From Thalassospiraceae bacterium (GTDB taxonomy: Bacteria; Pseudomonadota; Alphaproteobacteria; Rhodospirillales; Magnetovibrionaceae), in assembly GCA_030637845.1 (NCBI GenBank), contig DAOWFT010000103.1, positions 1 to 8,799 of the forward strand: a stretch of DNA of 8,799 nucleotides. The letters run 5' to 3'. Below the pieces are notes generated by a model. The model was not told where the DNA came from, made no database searches, and saw only the letters and a list, made by a program, of their open reading frames with translations. Each line of letters starts with the position of its first letter. Position 1 is the first letter of the stretch. The position numbers were made by a program, and so were the translations under genes. Below are positions 5,712-8,799 of the stretch, piece by piece.

Positions 5712-6830
5712 ATGTTGTTGGGTATACCGAAGGAAACAAAAATTCATGAATACCGGGTCGGCCTGACGCCAGAATGCGTAGGCAAGGTTGTCGGCCATGG
5801 TCATTCGGTTTTGGTAGAGCAGGGTGCCGGGGCGGGAATCGGTTTTTTAGATGATGATTACATCGGTGTCGGCGCCACCATCGCCAAAAATGCCGCCGAG
5901 GTCTTTGCCGAAGCCGAGATGATTATCAAGGTCAAGGAGCCGCAAGCAGAAGAATGCAAAATGCTGCGCCCGGGGCAGGTTCTGTTTACCTATTTACATT
6001 TGGCGCCCGATGCCAAGCAGACTCAATTATTAATGCAATCGGGTGCGACCGCCATTGCCTACGAAACAGTATCCGATAAAAACGGTCATCTGATATTGCT
6101 TCAGCCCATGAGTGCCATCGCCGGACGCATGTCTATTCAGGCAGGCGCACGGGCGCTGGAAAAAAGCATTGGTGGGGCCGGTATTTTGCTAAGTGGTGGT
6201 GCCGGGGTCGCGCCGGGCAAGGCGGTCATTCTCGGTGGCGGCACCGTCGGCACCAACGCCGCAGAAATAGCCATTGCCCTGCAAGCAGAAGTTACAATTA
6301 TTGATCGTTCAGCTCAACGTCTGGCAGAACTGGAACAACAGTTCGGGGGCAACATCAACACCTTGCAGTCAACCAAAGAAAACGTGGCAATTGCCGTAGA
6401 GGATGCCGACCTTGTTATCGGGTCGGTGCTTCTACCCGGAGAAACCGCACCGAAACTGGTCAGCCGCGACATGGTGCGGGCCATGCGTGATGGTTCTGCC
6501 ATTGTGGATGTCGCCATTGACCAAGGCGGATGTTTTGAAACCAGTCGCCCAACCACCCATGCCGATCCTTATTATATGGAGGAAGGCGTTGTGCATTATT
6601 GCGTAACCAACATGCCGGGTGGCGTGGCCCGAACCTCTGCACTGGCCCTGAATAATGCAACTCTACCTTATGTGATAAAGCTGGCAAATCAGGGCTGGCG
6701 GGACGCCATGGCAGATGATGACGGATTGCTTCAGGGGCTTAACGTCCATGACGGCAGCATCACCAATAAAGCGGTTGCCGAAGCCCAAAATCTTGAGTAT
6801 CTACCCGCGGCCCAAGCGATAAAGGCTTAG
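5712..6830 (+). CDS. ald: Alanine dehydrogenase (NAD+-dependent)
   Basis: Catalyses reversible oxidative deamination of L-alanine to pyruvate and ammonia with NAD+, in the cytoplasm. From the ATG at 5712 the protein is 372 residues, the normal length, beginning MLLGIPKETKIHEYRVGLTP. Expected active-site residues sit at canonical numbers: R15, K75 (in KVKEP), H96 (in TYLHLA) and D270 (in VDVAIDQGG). The dinucleotide-binding motif GGGTVG is at 175-180, and YCVTNMPGGVARTSA lies near residue 300. GAGGG at 5700-5704 is 7 nt before the ATG. An open frame extends upstream to 5571, but those 47 codons read as non-protein-like intergenic sequence and are rejected. The gene is divergent from the NQR operon. 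The NADH it makes is the substrate of NQR, a metabolic link that is inferred only. No terminator is visible downstream. Confidence 0.97.
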   Translation: MLLGIPKETKIHEYRVGLTPECVGKVVGHGHSVLVEQGAGAGIGFLDDDYIGVGATIAKNAAEVFAEAEMIIKVKEPQAEECKMLRPGQVLFTYLHLAPDAKQTQLLMQSGATAIAYETVSDKNGHLILLQPMSAIAGRMSIQAGARALEKSIGGAGILLSGGAGVAPGKAVILGGGTVGTNAAEIAIALQAEVTIIDRSAQRLAELEQQFGGNINTLQSTKENVAIAVEDADLVIGSVLLPGETAPKLVSRDMVRAMRDGSAIVDVAIDQGGCFETSRPTTHADPYYMEEGVVHYCVTNMPGGVARTSALALNNATLPYVIKLANQGWRDAMADDDGLLQGLNVHDGSITNKAVAEAQNLEYLPAAQAIKA

Positions 6831-6888
6831 TTATAAAATAGAACATATTATTATTGTTCGATAAGCGTGCTTAAAAAGGAAGTGTGTG
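6831..6888 (+). promoter_or_regulatory. ald-usp intergenic gap with a GAACA/TGTTC dyad
   Basis: The AT-rich 58-bp gap holds TATAAA at 6832-6837 (possible -10 element, but no matching -35 at the usual distance) and an inverted repeat GAACA (6841-6845), 9 nt of A/T, TGTTC (6855-6859). AGGA at 6877-6880 is the ribosome-binding site of the next gene. The dyad could be an operator; as an RNA hairpin it has only five pairs and no T-run, so it is not a convincing terminator. Confidence 0.35.
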
Positions 6889-7737
6889 ATGATTCACCTT
6901 GCTTATGATGGCTCCATTAACAGTGATTGGGTGGCTTGGTACGCATTAAATCTGGCTCGTCACGACCCCGATCATCTGTTGCATATCATCTGTATTGATA
7001 CCGATGAAATCAATACATCCGAGGTTCAGGCCAAAGGCGCAGAGCTGGAACGTGCGTGCGCACAGGTCGGCGTGGATGTTGCTTTCGATATTCAGCCATC
7101 ATCTGGATCTGGCCCGAACGGTGTGTTTCGCGATCTGGTTGAACATACACCCAGCACCCCCGATACATTACTGCTGTGTGGTGTGCGGCTAAAAAGCGGC
7201 AATGCCGGATATTTGTCGGGTACCGTTGCCGAAAAACTTCTATCTGATAAAAATTTTAACGTTATGGCGGTGCGGGTAACCCAACCAGGGCTGCTTGGTG
7301 CGCCTAGGCGTTTTCTAATCCCCGTGGCGGGTGACCACAAAGGATTAATGATGGGCGCGGACATATTAAAGCGTTTTTCCCCCAATATTTTGCGGATTAA
7401 TTTGTTGCGCGTGATAATGCTCAAGCGCCAGCTGTTTAAACGTCTTTTAAATAATCAGGCAAAGAGCTTGAGTGAAAAGGGTTGGGCCGCCATGAAGGGT
7501 CTGGATGATGAGCTTGCCCAACTTACCGGCGTTGATGGAGAAAAAATTGATATAAATGTCACCGTATCCGATGACTGGGCGCAAGAGGTAATAATTTCCG
7601 CCAATCGCCACAAGTCGCATCTGATTCTGATGGAGGCATCTCGAAAGGATCTGCGGGCCAAGTTTCTGTACGGCAATCCTATTGAGGTCGTGTTGCGCAA
7701 CACGCCGTGTGACGTTGCCATATATCGTGGGGTGTGA
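6889..7737 (+). CDS. Universal stress protein, two tandem Usp domains
   Basis: A 282-residue cytoplasmic protein with two UspA-like folds. The first covers about residues 1-132, opening MIHLAYDGS and closing around GNAGYLSGTVAEKLL then NVMAVRV. The second covers about 140-282, opening RRFLIPVAGDHKG and closing NPIEVVLRNTPCDVAIYRG. Usp proteins of this build often bind ATP through G-2x-G-9x-G-S/T. The first domain keeps part of this (GNAGYLSGT). In the second, EASRKDLRAKFLYGN has lost the leading glycines and the Ser/Thr, so it probably does not bind ATP the usual way. Either GTG 6886 or ATG 6889 could start translation; ATG is chosen because AGGA lies 8 nt upstream. The next gene, an ion-pump ATPase, starts 3 nt after the stop, suggesting a shared transcript and perhaps a shared stress role. 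The exact function is unknown. Confidence 0.88.
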   Translation: MIHLAYDGSINSDWVAWYALNLARHDPDHLLHIICIDTDEINTSEVQAKGAELERACAQVGVDVAFDIQPSSGSGPNGVFRDLVEHTPSTPDTLLLCGVRLKSGNAGYLSGTVAEKLLSDKNFNVMAVRVTQPGLLGAPRRFLIPVAGDHKGLMMGADILKRFSPNILRINLLRVIMLKRQLFKRLLNNQAKSLSEKGWAAMKGLDDELAQLTGVDGEKIDINVTVSDDWAQEVIISANRHKSHLILMEASRKDLRAKFLYGNPIEVVLRNTPCDVAIYRGV

Positions 7738-7740
7738 ACC

Positions 7741-8793
7741 ATGGATGGGCAAGGCTTTCATAAACAAATACAAAATATTCCACCCGATCAGGTCTATATG
7801 TACCTGCACACCCGAAAGGATGGATTAAGCGCCCGCGAGGTTCGAGATCGTTTAGCCGAGGTTGGTTCCAACACACTGGAAAAAACCAAACGTTTTGTAT
7901 GGTTAAAAAGCCTTGGCCGCCAATTCACAAACTTCTTCTCAGTCCTGCTTGATATCTCGGCTGGCATTTGCTTTATCGCCGATTACGTCCAGCCAGGAGA
8001 AGGCATGAATATTCTCGGCTGGGCATTGCTTGGCGTGTCGATACTTAACGCCATGTTCAGTTTTATTCAGGAGTACCGTGCCGAACGAGCGATGGAAGAA
8101 CTGCAAAAGTTTTTGCCGCAACGCGTAATGGTGCGCCGGGGTGGCAAAGAAAATGAAATATTAGCGGAGCAATTAGTGCCGGGTGATCTGCTGATAGTTA
8201 GGGAGGGCGATAAGGTTCCCGCCGATGCACGGTTGGTTGAAACGCAAGATCTTGTCGTTAATAACGCCCCACTCACCGGCGAATCCCACCCGGTTTACCT
8301 AACGTTTTCGGCGCAGGATACAACAATAACCGAAAGCACCAACGTGATGTTCGCCGGCTGCATGATAAAAAAAGGCCGTGGCTTGGCGGTAGTATTTGCC
8401 ACCGGCGCACGCACCGAATTTGGCAAAATTGCAACCCTGTCGCACAAGGTCAAACGCGTTTCTTCGCCTTTAGATATTGAAACCGCTCATATGGTGCGGG
8501 TGCTTACCATTATCGCGGTGAGCATGGGCGCGATCTTTTTCACATACGGCGTAATCAGCGGGCGTTCGCTGTGGATTAATCTGGTCTTCATGATGGGCAT
8601 CATTGTTGCCAATGTGCCCGAAGGACTTTTGCCTACATTCACCTTGTCGTTGGCCATGGGTAGCCTGCGCATGGCCAAGCGCAATGTATTGGTCAAAGGA
8701 CTAAGCGCGGTGGAAACCCTTGGTGCGGTGCATGTCATTTGCAACGATAACCCCGTCTCCATTCCCCAGATTTGGATGGCCGTGACATCGTGA
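7741..8793 (+). CDS. P2C (Na+/K+-ATPase-like) cation-pumping ATPase, N-terminal part, end degraded
   Basis: The N-terminal 350 residues of a P-type ATPase that would normally be about 900. A cation-ATPase N-terminal domain (about 10-75; DGLSAREVRDRL) is followed by the first helix pair (about 65-110). The actuator domain carries VPGDLLIVREGDKVPAD (146-162) and TGES (179-182). The next helix pair includes IVANVPEGLLPTFTLSLA (288-305) and leads to VKGLSAVETLGAV. NVPEGLLP is typical of the Na+/K+-type P2C group rather than Ca2+ pumps (AIPEGLP). The phosphorylation motif should be DKTGTLT from D336. Instead D336 is followed by NPVSIPQIWM, and a stop falls at 8791-8793, six bases before the window end. 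Nearly every codon there looks one substitution away from the expected one, so sequence error at an end is likelier than a true stop. The transported ion is not determined. A weak GGGGTG precedes the ATG, 3 nt after the stress gene. Confidence 0.85.
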   Translation: MDGQGFHKQIQNIPPDQVYMYLHTRKDGLSAREVRDRLAEVGSNTLEKTKRFVWLKSLGRQFTNFFSVLLDISAGICFIADYVQPGEGMNILGWALLGVSILNAMFSFIQEYRAERAMEELQKFLPQRVMVRRGGKENEILAEQLVPGDLLIVREGDKVPADARLVETQDLVVNNAPLTGESHPVYLTFSAQDTTITESTNVMFAGCMIKKGRGLAVVFATGARTEFGKIATLSHKVKRVSSPLDIETAHMVRVLTIIAVSMGAIFFTYGVISGRSLWINLVFMMGIIVANVPEGLLPTFTLSLAMGSLRMAKRNVLVKGLSAVETLGAVHVICNDNPVSIPQIWMAVTS

Positions 8794-8799
8794 CAAGAC

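Overview
The window is a compact piece of a bacterial genome with Proteobacteria-like genes (probably gamma- or alphaproteobacterial and perhaps marine; this is a guess from gene families only). Genes are close-packed, and the only sizeable intergenic spaces are a divergent promoter region of about 180 bp (5529-5711) and a 58-bp gap (6831-6888). No gene-free stretch exceeds 300 bases, and I see no rRNA, tRNA, CRISPR array or insertion sequence.

Left part, minus strand, read from 5528 down to 1: one tightly coupled operon encoding most of the Na+-translocating NADH:quinone oxidoreductase (NQR) and its maturation factors. The order is nqrB-nqrC-nqrD-nqrE-nqrF-apbE-nqrM-CBS-domain gene, and the last gene runs off the left edge. 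Every junction is a short gap (3-7 nt) or an overlap (TAATG, ATGA, or 8 nt), so the genes are surely co-transcribed. NqrF (FAD and 2Fe-2S), NqrD/E (membrane 2Fe-2S cysteines), NqrC (covalent FMN motif SGAT), ApbE (FMN transferase) and NqrM (iron-sulfur maturation) look functional.

Two expected parts are absent. There is no nqrA at the head of the operon, where it normally sits. NqrB is only 280 residues (family about 410), lacks the cytoplasmic N-terminal extension and lacks the SGAT flavinylation motif. If nqrA is not elsewhere in the genome, electrons could pass from NADH through NqrF and NqrD/E to the periplasmic FMN of NqrC, but the standard FMN(NqrB) to quinone exit is not visible. This is the most interesting feature of the window.

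Right part, plus strand: alanine dehydrogenase (ald), a tandem-domain universal stress protein, and the N-terminal half of a P2C (Na+/K+-ATPase-like) P-type ATPase starting 3 nt after the stress gene. Alanine dehydrogenase makes NADH, the NQR substrate, so the divergent pair may be linked metabolically, but this is inference. The ATPase collapses exactly at its phosphorylation motif in the last ~57 bases. Nearly every codon there looks one base away from the expected one, which suggests poor base calls at a sequence end rather than biology.
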